Shown here one piece after another: positions 37,251 through 48,512 of a DNA stretch of 64,000 bases. The first letter of the stretch is position 1, and every line of letters begins with the position of its first letter. Source of the stretch: Kitagawia praeruptora (taxonomy: Eukaryota > Streptophyta > Magnoliopsida > Apiales > Apiaceae); NCBI GenBank assembly GCA_037693485.1, contig CM075351.1, positions 98,040,001 through 98,104,000 of the forward strand. The letters are read 5' to 3'. Made by a program: the position numbers and the translations under genes. The notes under the pieces were generated by a model that made no database searches, was not told the origin of the DNA, and saw only the letters and a list, made by a program, of their open reading frames with translations.

Positions 37251-37866
37251 CAGACATGTACGGAACCTTGAGTGGTTCACATGGCTTACTTGGTTACCAG
37301 GGCATGTATGGAACCCTGTTCGGCATACATGGTTCCCTTCATAACTTGGGCTTGTGTGGTACCCTGATTGGCACACTTGGATCCCTTCAACACCAGACAT
37401 GTACGGAACCTTGAGTGGTTCACATGGCTTACTTGGTTACCAGGGCATGTATGGAACCCTGTTCGGCATACATGGTTCCCTTCATAACTTGGGCTTGTGT
37501 GGTACCCTGATTGGCACACTTGGATCCCTTCAACACCAGACATGTATGGAACCTTGAGTGGTTCACATGGCTTACTTGGTTACCAAGGGCATGTATGGAA
37601 CCCTGTTCGGCATACATGGTTCCCTTCATAACTTGGGCTTGTGTGGTACCCTGATTAGCACACTTGGATCCCTTCAACACCAGACATGTACGGAACCTTG
37701 AGTGGTTCACATGGCTTACTTGGTTACCAGGGCATGTATGGAACCCTGTTCGGCATACATGGTTCCCTTCATAACTTGGGCATGTGTGGTACCCTGACCG
37801 GCACACTTGGATCCCTTCAACACCAGACATGTATGGAACCTTGATTGGTTCACATGGCTTACATGG
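37251..37866 (+). repeat. 143-bp minisatellite in the Tat 3' region (4.3 copies)
   Basis: Units starting CAGACATGTA(C/T)GGAACC begin at 37251, 37394, 37537, 37681 and 37824 (the last is partial). The units differ by only a few bases. Each contains several GGAACC and GGTACC motifs in alternating orientation. Reading frames across it on both strands are by-products of the period. Confidence 0.95.
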
Positions 37867-38749
37867 AATTCTCACAAACGATTCATTGAAATAAGCTAGT
37901 GATCCCGGAATAGAGGCTTCCAGGCTAAGCCTCCGGTCACCCCGGGCTACCAAACAGGGTTACCACCTGAGGCTTCCGAGGCCAGGTTCCCGTCTTTGGG
38001 GCTTCCAGACACTATAGGGTTACCGGGCGGTACCCCCACACCCGGAGTAACAGTTTCACGGACCAAGGTACGAGTAGTACATCATCACTGTGGCTACCTA
38101 TCCAGGTATGTGTTGCCACAACTACTCAAGTGCACTTCCGTATTACGTTACCGTTCTATCATCCAATTCTCGAAGCATGATTTATCATTCATTTCATTTA
38201 ACCAACATATGTATGGCATGTATCCTCTAAATATTTGTATAAACTAATTCTAGGATCAATGTCCCGAGTAGTATTACCCATTAGAATCCAATAGTGGCAT
38301 TCAGTTACGAATTGCCTTAAATTATAATGTAACCCTTCTTACTTACCAAATTAATACCTTAGAATACGAATAAGTTTGAGGTATAAATTCCCAAAACTAT
38401 CGATTACGAATTAGTATTCGTCGGGTAGTCAGTAAATAATTAACATACCACTAAGTTAGAAACATACACTGGACGTATCCATCTGAACTGAACTACTTGT
38501 GTTATAGTTGCGGTAGCCTGTAAGTACCCATTGCAGGACCCTCATACGAATAATATTTAGAATATAACTAGTCCTACCACGGTACCTGTACCTATCACAG
38601 AACAGTTAGATGATAAAACAAACATGCATTAACATGATGAACCAGGGTTAAAAGTACATATGTGGAGCGTTAAGGAGCCCACCCCCTTAATTAAAGCAAT
38701 AAGTTCAGAGAAACAACTAGATAAAAGTTCGGAATGGCTAAAGAGAAAG
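37867..38749. other. Non-coding Tat 3' region
   Basis: No credible coding frame. Includes another TACCGGGCGGTACC motif at about 38022, similar to one in the LTR. Confidence 0.5.
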
Positions 38750-39787
38750 TCACTGAGAAGCGGAAGGGTCTTTGGTAGCCTCAGAGCCAGGAGAATCCTC
38801 GACAGGGTCAACCTTTTGGGTAGAATCGCCTGGAGTAACCTCAACCACGTGTGTGGGAGCCTCAACCCTGGTAGCCTGGGCATCTTCGATATCACCTTGT
38901 TGGGCGGCTGATGGCTTGGTGACCACTTTGGCGGTGGAGACCAGGGACTTGGCAGCCTCAGCCTTGAAACCCTCCACTTGCTTCACGGCATCCTCACCAA
39001 GAAGGGACCAGTCCAGGTTTGGCATTACCTTCCAGGTAGCCTTCATGTAGTCATTGACTCCTTTAGAGAAACCAGTTTTATACCTGTCCGGGAGGGCCTC
39101 TTTGAGCTTTTTCACTGAAGCCTGAAGCGTACCAACCTACAGCTTTAACTCATCATTTTCAGCATCATGGGCTGCTTTCAACTCTTCTTTTTCTCTCTCC
39201 CAGTCGAAAGCCATTTTACTCAGCCTATCTTTCTCCTTAGACATCGTAGAAACATCACCCTTCATCTTCTTGACGGCATCCAAAAGCTTCTTCTTCTCCT
39301 CCTCTATAACCTGCATGTCAACCTTCAATTGTTTCATCTCTTCACGGAGCCGTATGTCACCCCGGGTGGCCAGGGCAAGCTGATTGGAAAGCCTAAGCTG
39401 ATGGAAGAAACTCTCACCCGCGGAGAACAGCATAGACCTTGCAGCATTGGAAGTCTTTTGTTTAACCCAGCCTGTTATCGTTTCCAAGGGTATCTGCCCA
39501 CCGCACATCTGATGAAACTGCTCCGCATCGCCCATGGGGGTACCCTGTTGAGACACCTTAGCTTTCTTTGAGGACCTGGTTTCAGGGGTAGACTTTGAAA
39601 TTCTGGCAACCTGAGAGAGTCTTCGCTTTTCAGCAGCGGAAAGCTCAGTCTTGATGGACAGAGAAGCGGGGAACCGAGAAACCGGAGTGGCAGCAATAGG
39701 GGTCTCCAACATAGTCAACTCATCTTCGGGAAATAAATCCTCATACTTGTCAGAGGGCTTGATAAAGGACGGTACAGATCCTGACAT
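38750..39787 (-). pseudogene. Tat antisense ORF, second part (coiled coil; one in-frame TAG)
   Basis: The frame starts at ATG 39787 (MSGSVPSFIKPSD) and runs to 38750, broken by one TAG at 39137-39139. The protein has a Ser/Thr/Lys-rich N-terminus (TRSSKKAKVSQQG), then a long heptad-like coiled coil (about codons 130-225; EEKKKLLDAVKKMKG, KEELKAAHDAENDELK), then an Ala/Val/Thr-rich tail. It lies downstream of 39981-41354 on the same strand. A TTTTAG directly before the ATG region could be a splice acceptor joining the two. Antisense ORFs between pol and the 3' LTR are known in Tat-group elements; their function is not established. Confidence 0.6.
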
Positions 39788-39980
39788 ACCTAAAACGATG
39801 AAACATGAGAGATATCAGTTACCATAACATATATTTATAAGAAGAAATTTCAGGCTACCGATAATGCTAACAGATCCAGGCTTCTGGACATAGATGAATA
39901 CATGAGTATGAGAAAAGCAATAAATACAACACAGTTTGGAAGCATATACATAAGAAAATCTATAAAAATGCTAATATCAG

Positions 39981-41354
39981 TTAGTATCTATGAACAAAGA
40001 GATATGACGTATTGGGTGGCAATGTGTGTGTAAATAGGAGGCATAGGGAATGGCAGCCCAGAATACCGGAAGGGGAGCCGGTGGAAGCCCCATCTTTCCT
40101 CCCACGCTTCTTGGTACCTAGAGGCTTAATCTCTCTTTCCAACTTATCCTCAACCTCCATCTCGTGAGCAGGAGATGGGGGAGCCACATGTCTCGAGAAC
40201 CCCAATCTCATCAGAGTCTCTGGAATCAACAAACTTTCCCCGTCTCTCAACGAGCCTGCCAACTTCATGATTTTCCTAGCCCTTTTTTCTTCAATCCCCT
40301 GCAGGGATGTTTGTGCTGGGATTCCTAAACAATACAACAAGAAAAATGGAGGTTGAATCAAAAAGAAGAAGGTGTTTCGACTGGTGTTACCAGTAGTGTG
40401 AAGGGATACCGAATGCTTACCCGGAGTCAGGTTCCATTCCTTTCTCACCTCCTCACAATCGTAGCAATATAAAAACATTTCTAGCCAGTCATACATCCCC
40501 CGTTTGTTTCCCTTTATACACTTACCTTGTCTATTGTTCCAGGAAGTAAGATAGAAAATACCCACCTTCCTTCCCACATCTTTCAGTTGGTAGAAATATC
40601 CCAGCTCCCTAGCAGTAAGGGGAATAGAGAAGGTTTGGTCGTAAAGAATATACATGCAAGCTGCCACCCTAAAGGAGTTAGGAGACAACTGCATTGGAGC
40701 AATATCGTAGAAGTTTAATACATCAATGAAAAATGGGTGCAGTGGCAGAGAAAACCCTAACTTGAAAAAAGATGCAGATAACACTGCGTTTGGTATGGAT
40801 TGATCAGGCTCAAAGTTGTTAAATCTATGACACCTCTCACCCCCACTGGGAATCACCAGATTGCATCCCGGATTGCATAGCTCCCGTAACCTTTCAAGTC
40901 TATCTGCGTTCATGGAGGAATCCATGTCTTCGCAGGAGGGAACGAAGCTTACCGGAACGTGAAGCTTCCGTTCCACCTGTACTATCATCCCCACTGCAAT
41001 TTGTTCCTTATCACCTATCGAATCCTTATTGGCAGAGAACATATCCGTTGATCCCTCTTCCTCATCAGTATTAGAGCTTAGGATAACTCTATCGGGATGC
41101 CCCTCAACATGAATTGACGAACCAGCCTCCATGGACTGTTTGGGGTACCGGCTAACAATCTCAGCCTCGAGAGGGTCAATGACTTCCACCCGAGAGCGAG
41201 TTCTTGAACTAACAGACGGTCTAGACTGTAAAATGGGTTGAGAGATGAGCAAGTCACTTATGTGGGTGGACCAAGTGTCAGAGGGCTCCCTGGAGATGGG
41301 AGACACGTTTCCCGGTTGCAATGAGAAACCCCCAGATACAGATGAAGACGACAT
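39981..41354 (-). CDS. Tat antisense ORF, first part (plant transposon-like N-terminal domain)
   Basis: The frame is open from ATG 41354 (MSSSSVSGGF; two upstream codons are not ATG-initiated). The N-terminal third is Ser-rich and acidic. The middle (about nt 40800-40430) has FSLPLHPFFIDVLNF, LSPNSFRVAACMYILY and LKDVGRKVGIFYLTSW. I recall this pattern from the Transposase_28 / putative gypsy-type transposon family, found as antisense ORFs in Tat-group elements. A 96-bp stretch (40325-40420) begins GTAAGC, ends TTTAG after a T-rich run, keeps phase and interrupts the domain with hydrophobic low-complexity residues. I infer an unspliced intron. The last 25 or so codons may likewise be intron. 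Role unknown. Confidence 0.6.
   Translation of the reverse strand: MSSSSVSGGFSLQPGNVSPISREPSDTWSTHISDLLISQPILQSRPSVSSRTRSRVEVIDPLEAEIVSRYPKQSMEAGSSIHVEGHPDRVILSSNTDEEEGSTDMFSANKDSIGDKEQIAVGMIVQVERKLHVPVSFVPSCEDMDSSMNADRLERLRELCNPGCNLVIPSGGERCHRFNNFEPDQSIPNAVLSASFFKLGFSLPLHPFFIDVLNFYDIAPMQLSPNSFRVAACMYILYDQTFSIPLTARELGYFYQLKDVGRKVGIFYLTSWNNRQGKCIKGNKRGMYDWLEMFLYCYDCEEVRKEWNLTPGKHSVSLHTTGNTSRNTFFFLIQPPFFLLYCLGIPAQTSLQGIEEKRARKIMKLAGSLRDGESLLIPETLMRLGFSRHVAPPSPAHEMEVEDKLEREIKPLGTKKRGRKDGASTGSPSGILGCHSLCLLFTHTLPPNTSYLFVHRY
40325..40420 (-). other. Candidate intron in the antisense ORF (96 bp)
   Basis: On minus the donor is GG|GTAAGCATTC and the acceptor is TTGTTTAG|GAATCC. Its length is divisible by three and it contains no stop, so it stays hidden in the long ORF. 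Removing it takes out a Phe/Leu-rich stretch foreign to the surrounding domain. Confidence 0.55.
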
Positions 41355-42593
41355 CTGCAACCACAGGATGCAGGTTAGGTGAAAGATTTAGAATTAGGAA
41401 GTTTAAGTTGAGGAAATTAAAGGTCTCAAATAATTATCCTAGGAGTACCCTGTGAACGAAGGGGCTACCGGTTCGCATTAAAAGTAAGCCAAGGCTCGGG
41501 GGTGGCCGCTAATAGATCAACCCAACGAGATTGTGCTAAGGTTACTCAATCAAGAAAAATAAGGGGAGCATGCCTAAAAGGCTATCCAAAACAACGAATT
41601 TGAAATATTTACTTGACAAGACAGATCAAAGTAAATAAATTTCATTAGAAGCAAATATCAAATATGTAATGAGCATCTAAAGAGTAACCAAGGGGGAACC
41701 GGAGTACAAATCGCCTCAAACCCCTTCGATGTGCACGCAAAAGACAGGAATTTACACATGCAACTAGAAATCAAGATCTAGACGGACAGATCTATTCCAA
41801 AGAAGGGCCAACAGTTGAAAAATACAACAAAAATCAATGGATGAACATGAAAAGGTTCAAACGAATCAAAATAATTGACATGCAACATCTCCTAGAATAC
41901 GGAACCCACTGTCGATTCAAGGACATGTAATGATGTGTACGGAGTTCAGTGTGTGTGTAGCAATCATACGCATAATCACCAAAAAATTGCATACAGGCAG
42001 GCTAAGAAATTCAGAAGTATACCTGGATAAAGTCGAAAGGAAGAGCGTAAAAACGCTGTAGCCTTCGCCGGAAGCCTCGTCGGGAAAATCTCGAAAACCT
42101 TTGCGTTCTCGGAAGAGAATATGGTGAGTGGTAAAAAGAAAAGTGAAAGGTTAATAATATAAATATATAAGAAAAGAAGAAAAGAGGCGTGATCCCCTTG
42201 ATTAATGAATGTGGCACAGAAAACGAGATGGAGTGGGAAACGTCCTTTGCTTGGAAAATGGCTGATTTTTTCAATTTATCTGTGTAAAAACGGTAGAGTC
42301 CTAGCCTATTTTTTCCTCCTCAATAGTTATCATTTTATTTCCAAAGAATTAAAATGATTAATCTATCCTTAAACGAGTAAAAATACGAGGCTTCCACTTT
42401 TATTCTGATTCGAGCTTCTGTAGCACAAGTACGAGAGCTACTAATTATAAACATCAGAATTAACCCCAACTTTATGATTAAGAGTTTTCAGTATTGACAT
42501 GTTGTGTTGATTTAGCAAGATAGTAAAAAGATGAATTTTCTTAGCAACCGGCACCCCGTGGATAATAAGGTTCCCCTTGCACATAGTACTTCA
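41355..42593. other. Non-coding region before the Tat PPT
   Basis: No credible sense gene. A TATATATTTATA stretch on minus (about 42158-42172) could be a promoter for the antisense gene; this is speculative. The 87-codon minus ORF at 42011-42274 is low-complexity and not annotated. Confidence 0.4.
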
Positions 42594-42610
42594 GGGAACC
42601 GGGGGGTAGT
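42594..42610 (+). other. Polypurine tract of the Tat element
   Basis: GGGAACCGGGGGGTAGT directly abuts the 3' LTR. Confidence 0.75.
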
Positions 42611-43561
42611 TGTTGTGACCAAAATCTTGCATGGGTTAGATTTAGGCCCACTAGAGGATTAGGGTCCAGATCCATGAAGAGAATGAGTAATCTGTCAGGT
42701 TTCTGGAGGCTTGCGGTAGCCCTAGGGGTCACCATGTACACTGCAACACGGGAACGCATGGCTAAGGGTCTCAAGGTATCCCCTTGAGGATAACCTATAA
42801 CTATTATCAGCCATCCAGTAGAGCTTCCAGAGTAGCTTCCGTGATAGGGGTTACCGGAGGGGGTACCGGAGCTAGACTACCGGGCGGTACCCCCAGCTTC
42901 CGCCGGAAGCCTGATCAGGCTGCCAAATCAGATAAGGCACGCCTCCTACTTTTTAGGGACACGTTTATATCACCTAAAAACACTCTCAAACAGATAAACT
43001 TTCAGTTATTTGAGGATATATGTCATATATACTTGATAAATGATACAAAATCAAGATAAATACAAGAGATAATCATTCTATGTTACCTAAACTGCTTGGT
43101 AACCTGATTTTATACATCATACTCGATTATTATCAGAAATAACAGTCATTATCCCACTGGAGAGAGGATAACTCATCATAAACAAACGATCATATCATTC
43201 AAGAACTACATTCGGGCTTGATCCACTATAAATAGTGGTATGTAGGCAGTTTACGGGATCTTCTTCGACACTTACACTCCTTGAGTAGCTAGAGCACGTG
43301 CACTCTTGTGTGACACAGTCAAATTAGGGTTCTTGGCTGGCCAACATTTGGTCCTTGAACTCTCATTCCGTAGATTCAGTCTGATCCTTCCGAGGAACCA
43401 CATCCCATGTTCTTCGGTAACCCTAGTCGTGAGCCTTCCCGGGCGGCTAGCTATAGATCTTCAGCCACGAGCCTTTCCGGGTGGTTGGACGATTCCTTGT
43501 TTATTGGCGCTATTCCAGCACGAGGCCTCATAATTTGTTGTGCTAAAATCCTCCCACAACA
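42611..43561 (+). repeat. Tat element 3' LTR (951 bp)
   Basis: Same length and ends as the 5' LTR, with about 10 substitutions by eye and no indel. The TATA box is at 43227-43234. Confidence 0.95.
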
Positions 43562-43566
43562 CTCCT
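43562..43566. other. Target-site duplication of the Tat element (right)
   Basis: CTCCT, the partner of 6370-6374. Confidence 0.9.
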
Positions 43567-43961
43567 GATTTTTAGCCACCACCTTAAGTGGTTTTTAAGT
43601 CTATAAATAGCTTAGTATCAGTTCCTTGTTTTGATGCTAAAAAAATATAATACAATGTTGTTCGCTATATGTGAGTTTTATTGTTCACTCCATATTTCTT
43701 GTTTTCTATTTATTTGCTTTCGATTACATATGGGACAGTTTCTTACAAAAACCTATCATCATCGTTTTCTTTCATATTCTTTGATTTTTTTTCACTAACG
43801 AACTCTCGCAAATTTTTAGCCTCACACCACAAACTCTCGTATTGTTCTCACCCACAAACTCTTGCGGGATTCTTCACACACCACGAACCCTCGAAGTGTT
43901 AATTATTCTCATACCTACCAACTCTAGCAGGTTTAATTTTTTTCGCACCCGCAAACTCTTA
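43567..43961 (-). repeat. Degenerate ACAAACTCTCGCAGG-type short repeats
   Basis: Variants of CCCACAAACTCTCGCAGGAT recur every 25-40 bp from about 43795, as they do again at about 44925-45040. The flanking CTTACAAAAACCTATCATCATCG (43743 on) also has a relative near 44836. I infer two copies of one retroelement interior around the LTR at 44375-44591. Confidence 0.45.
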
Positions 43962-44344
43962 GAGCATCTCCAACGGTGTTGACTAAAAATGATTGGCCAA
44001 ATTATATAAAATACTGATCATGTAAATTTGTCGAACCTTAAGACGTTGTGCTCCGATGGGATGGGCTATATTGATTGGCTATATTTTAAAAATGCTATGT
44101 TGTTATTATTTCAAGTTGTTATAAATGGAATATATTATTTTAATATGGTAACAGATGATGTAGATTGTTGCTACAGGTCTCTAGAGGTTGGCCAAATATA
44201 GCCAATATGAAATGATTGGCTATATTTTTTGCTAAGGGGAATGACCCATTGGAGTGCCCATTTTTCTACATATGATCTATATTTTTTATTTATGGCATAC
44301 CACCTAAACTTTTTGCTAAGGGTTTTCTAGCGTTGGAGATGCTC
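43962..44344. mobile_element. Tourist-like MITE (383 bp)
   Basis: The perfect 14-bp inverted termini are GAGCATCTCCAACG at 43962-43975 and its complement at 44331-44344. They are flanked by TTA on both sides (43959-43961, 44345-44347), the 3-bp T(A/T)A target typical of PIF/Harbinger. Internal GATTGGCTATATTTT-type repeats occur in both orientations. No ORF. Confidence 0.85.
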
Positions 44345-44374
44345 TTACGAGGATAACCTAGACTTTTGATACCA

Positions 44375-44591
44375 TGATAAAATAGTCACAAAATTCTTTT
44401 CTCATTCAATGGTGGAGGCACAAGCCTCAAGTTTATTACTGGTGCAAAATTACAATTGTTTATAAAGTCAATCTCTAATCAATATTAACGGAAACTAATA
44501 TAATAAGGGAACTCTCCTAATTTCGCTAATCTTAATAACAAAAGTAATTTTCATATTTTCCCATAATAATACATTAACATATATATCAACA
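44375..44591 (-). repeat. 217-bp LTR with a PPT on one side and a PBS on the other
   Basis: On minus it begins TGTTGATATATATG and ends TTTTATCA. TGGTATCAA (a PBS; 44366-44374 on plus) follows directly, and GAGTTTGAGGGGGA (a PPT; 44592-44605 on plus) precedes directly. One LTR having both means that an internal region lies on each side, as in a tandem element. A second ATGGTATCAT at 45061-45070 may mark the next unit, but no matching second LTR is visible there. Confidence 0.5.
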
Positions 44592-44924
44592 TCCCCCTCA
44601 AACTCACGATACTCAATCGAGAGTTTGCCAAAATAAAAAAATTTGAATCTTCCGCTCCAGTCATCATAATCATCCACTTGAATTAGCTTCTCATCGTTAT
44701 CAATTTTTCATTCTCGTCGTTATCAATTGTTCATACTCGTCTTCATCATTTTTGTCGTCTCTGTCACCATTATTGTTTCTATCACAATTCTTCACAAAAT
44801 CTCTCTTTTGATTGTCATTGGTTTGATATAGCCTCTTACACAAATCCATCATAATCGTTATGCTTTCGTCTTGTCTTCAACTTCGTTCTTAAATTTTATT
44901 TTATTTTCATATCCAAAAGCTCTC

Positions 44925-45071
44925 GCAGTTTTTTTGTCACCCACAAACTCTTGCTGCCCACAAACTCTTGCAGGATCTTTTTTTCTTTCACCCACTAACT
45001 CTCGCAGGATCTTCTCACACCCACGAATACTCGTAGAGTTTTTTCAGTTATCACTCACTCATGATACCATG
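44925..45071 (-). repeat. Second block of ACTCTCGCAGGAT-type repeats, ending at a PBS-like site
   Basis: It mirrors the repeats at 43795-43961 and ends in GATACCATGATAAA, as the left block does at 44369. It is the probable interior of the same short retroelement. Confidence 0.4.
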
Positions 45072-46036
45072 ATAAATATGTTCTTAAGATTATGTTTTAA
45101 TCATTAATCAAATCAATACTTACATATATGAAGACTGACTTGAAGCACAAGACATACCAAATAACTCCAAATTCTCATATGAAAATTCTCTATCTATCTA
45201 TATATATACTAATAGCAGGAGTTTGGACCGTTGATGTGGCAACATATAAACTCTTGAAAATAATTTTTTTAATTTTCTATGCCTCCGTTTCCTAAAAAAA
45301 GGGCGCTTGGCCAACTTTGCAAACTCAACATCAATCCCTGACATTGGCATTAATTTTACATCATTTTTCAAATGTGCGCAAATGATTGTTTGTATAATAT
45401 TCTTTGTTGAGATGGCACCCTCCAAATTCTTTAAAATTATTTTGTTATTTTCTCATATACCAGCAACTAGCTTCATGAAATGGTGCGCATGGTCCCTCCT
45501 TTTACATTATTTTTCAAACACTCATGACTCTCTAAATAGAACATGTTTGTATAATTTGTTTATTTTGCTGTTAATCACATTTCTATGATCTCGATGACAA
45601 AACTCGAATCATTTAACTAATTTTCATTTTATTATGTCAAAAATATATATTAAAATTACTTATTTATCAAATATTTATCTACCATTATCATTTTTTGTTA
45701 GAGGGTTCACATGTTTATATCATATGAATCCATGGACTTACTTGAACATCAATTTTTATTTTGACAGAAAATAAAAAATTGTTAAAAATATATATGTAGA
45801 TCAGTATGTCATGAGAACTCTTCTTTCTTGGTATAAAATCCAAAAATAAAATTTTAACTCCACTATAAAACCTTATAAACCGATTAAATTATGTTCTATT
45901 ATAGAACCATTTTGGACTATTATGAGTGATTTTCAACGATTTTTTTAAAAAGTAATCTAATTTTTTTATTTACTAATTGACATATATAATTAAATTTGAT
46001 AAATTATATATGATTTGGTTATGAATATTTTATATA
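45072..46036. other. AT-rich intergenic DNA, nothing recognised
   Basis: The 93-codon plus ORF at 45307-45588 has no recognisable feature and its composition matches the background. Confidence 0.4.
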
Positions 46037-46063
46037 CTAGCTTATAACCCGTGCAACGCACGG
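46037..46063 (-). mobile_element. Helitron-like 3' end (minus strand)
   Basis: On minus, a hairpin CCGTGC/GCACGG (46049-46063) lies 8 bp from CTAG (46037-46040), and the next base is T. This is the canonical Helitron 3' end inserted next to T. The element would extend right; its 5' end was not located. Confidence 0.55.
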
Positions 46064-46214
46064 CTCCTTTTCTAATATCTATAATTATATTATTAATTTT
46101 TTAATATTTATATGTTATTAATTTACATATCAAATTGTTGTTAAAAAATTAATATATATAAGATTTTACACGTTCAATTTAATATTTGTGCTTTATTTTG
46201 AATTCTTAAAATTT

Positions 46215-46415
46215 AAAAAAAAACACAACACAACACAACGTACTCAGTATATCCCGCATGAGCAGGGTCTGAGGGGAGTAGGATAGTACGCAGTCTTGCC
46301 CCTACCCATGGGTAAGGAGGCTGTTTCCGGTTTTTGACCCCCGGCAGGAGTCGAACCCGTGACCTCACGGTTCACGGGTTGTGCACTTTACCACTGTGCC
46401 AACTCAACCCCTTTC
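46215..46415 (-). mobile_element. tRNA-derived SINE (Au-like), 201 bp
   Basis: On minus, a pol III A box TGGCACAGTGG and a B box GGTTCGACTCC mark a tRNA-like head, followed by the conserved GGGGCAAGACTGCGTAC body and a GTTGTGTTGTG plus T-rich tail. A perfect 16-bp duplication (TGAATTCTTAAAATTT) flanks it at 46199-46214 and 46416-46431, showing LINE-mediated insertion. It codes for nothing. The body resembles the plant Au SINE family. Confidence 0.92.
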
Positions 46416-46431
46416 TGAATTCTTAAAATTT

Positions 46432-47995
46432 GATTTGGATAATTTTACTACCCACATGAAATTAACAAAATAATCTTTAATTTAGTGATATCTTAACAAT
46501 TATTTTCAAATTAAAACTACGCATAAACAAAAAAGAGAAGAAATTGACCATTTTTTACGTTGAAAATTCTATTCGATTCATGAAATCTACTTATCTTTCG
46601 TTTTGATTATCAAAATACCCTTCTTATTATTTGAAGATAGTTTTACTAACAACCAAATACAGTTTTAATAATAAATAAGAACCGTTAGATCATAAAATAA
46701 ATAGATGAAAAACGATAGATCTAGCATACAATTTTTTTTTATTTTTAACATGTAAATTAAAAAGTGTATTTACATTGAAATGCGAAAACATGTATGTCAA
46801 TGATTTAAATCATATATAATTTGGTTATTTAATTTGAATAGGATTATTAATGTAGGTCTTCTACACTGAAAAGGAATATGATTAATGTAAAAATTCGTAA
46901 TTATATTTTCTCTTGACATTCTGAGTGTTTCCATTTTGATAATAATTGTTGAATCATCACTAAATTAAAGATGATTTTATAAGTTTCATGTGAGCTGTAA
47001 AATCATCCAAATCCGAATTCTAGATCTCGGGACAAAGCCCAAATAGTAAATATAAACCATTTTTTTAATATTAATAAAAAATTTAGCCAAATTCAATTAT
47101 GCTTTTTTAAAATATCATTTTCATATTATAATTTTCTTTTTAAAATTCAATTCCAATATAACCTTTTTAATTATATCCTTTTTATATTATAATTTTCTTT
47201 TTAATATGATATAATCTTGATCGTCCATTTTCAAAAATATCATATTCGACGATTGAGATTATTTTGGTAGTATAATAACCAAAAAAAAATTATGTATAAG
47301 ATCCCCATATTATATATAAGGATATAATTTATATAATGGTACTCTCTTAGAATCTATATAAGGATTCTACGTATTTGGCGTTTTTGAATGACGGGGTTTT
47401 AGACTATAATAATGGAAGTTAGAAATATAATGTATTTAAGCTCGAAGTAATTGAATATTATTATTATTTATACTATTATTTATTTTTTAGTTAAATAGTA
47501 TAACCTACCAAAATCCAAATCGACAAATTTTTAATATTTTGGTTTCAATGATATATTATAGATATAATTTTATTTTTCTTGTAATTATATTTATTGATTG
47601 AATTAAATTTTTATTAGATAGATTTGATTTTTATTGTAATAAATTAAGAGTTTTTTTAATACGGAAGAATTAGAGAAAAAAATCATTAAATTGTAACTAA
47701 AATAAATTAAATAAAAGTTCATATTTAGATTTTATCTTGAGATCTAGAATTCGGAATTGGACGATTTTATAATCCACGCAAAATTTATAAAATAATTTTT
47801 CATTTGGTGATGGTTTAACAATTATTATTAAAATGTAACTACCAAAATCTGAAAAGAAAATACAATCATGAAGTTTTCCGTTAATAATTTTTTTCAATGT
47901 AAAAACCTAATTATATATGGTTTAACTCATTTATATTCATTTTTTCGTATTTTAATATAAATACACCTTTTAGTTTATATATTAAAATATATAAT
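46432..47995. other. AT-rich intergenic DNA, nothing recognised
   Basis: No coding frame or clear repeat termini. Confidence 0.4.
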
Positions 47996-48121
47996 ATTCT
48001 TTTGTGTTAGATAGGACGGCTCCAACTACTTATTTCAAGAACTAACGGTTCTTATTTATTTGGTCGAACCGAGGATATTCAGACTACCAAAATTTTGGTT
48101 AAAATCATTTTTATGCTTATT

Positions 48122-48380
48122 ATATATAAGGATATAATTAGGCCTCTAAATCACCAGAGATCTTTATTAAATTATTTTTATAACATAAAGGCTATCGACT
48201 AAATACTTTATATTTAGGATATATTTTAGTATTTTTCAATTTTCATATCCCCGTCCTTCTCATTGGTTGGACACGGAGGCTAAAAAATAGTGTAAAGTAG
48301 TAGAGAAAAGTAAAAAAAATAAGAAATAATTTAATAAAGATCTTTGGTGATTTGGAGGCCTAATTCTATCCTTATATATA
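48122..48380. mobile_element. Long-TIR MITE, copy 1
   Basis: The left arm ATATATAAGGATATAATTAG... (through AAATCACC and GATCTTTATTAAATTATTT) is repeated inverted at the right end, with about 55 bp paired and few mismatches. No ORF. Family not assigned. Confidence 0.75.
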
Positions 48381-48512
48381 AGGATATATTCTTTTGTGTT
48401 AGATAGGACGGCTCCAACTACTTATTTCAAGAACTAACGGTTCTTATTTATTTGGTCGAACGACGATATTCAGACTACCAAAATTTTGGTTAAAATCATT
48501 TTTATGCTTATT

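Larger units (their letters stand above)
6375..43561 (+). mobile_element. Ty3/gypsy retrotransposon of the Tat type, complete ends, nested insertion inside
   Basis: Two 951-bp LTRs (6375-7325, 42611-43561) with TGTTG...CAACA ends, a PBS, gag, pol in the order PR-RT-RH-aRNH-INT, a PPT and the 5-bp TSD CTCCT define one element. Dual RNase H domains and an antisense gene between pol and the 3' LTR are hallmarks of the Tat group. Without the 23.3-kb Tekay insertion and its extra target copy it is about 13.8 kb. The LTRs differ at about 10 positions by eye. Two in-frame stops in pol and frame changes near the gag/PR junction show that it is no longer autonomous. Confidence 0.93.

Noticed and set aside
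37286..37953. Cys/His-rich minus-strand ORFs of 85 and 174 codons
   Set aside because: They are by-products of the 143-bp tandem repeat, whose length variation changes the frame between units.
44375..45290. Complete TRIM made of 44375-44591 plus an LTR starting at 45070
   Set aside because: The sequence from 45070 does not match the 217-bp LTR beyond the first few bases, so a second LTR is not supported.
46215..46415. Functional tRNA gene
   Set aside because: The A and B boxes belong to a SINE head. There is no cloverleaf acceptor end, and the unit has a 16-bp TSD and a tail.
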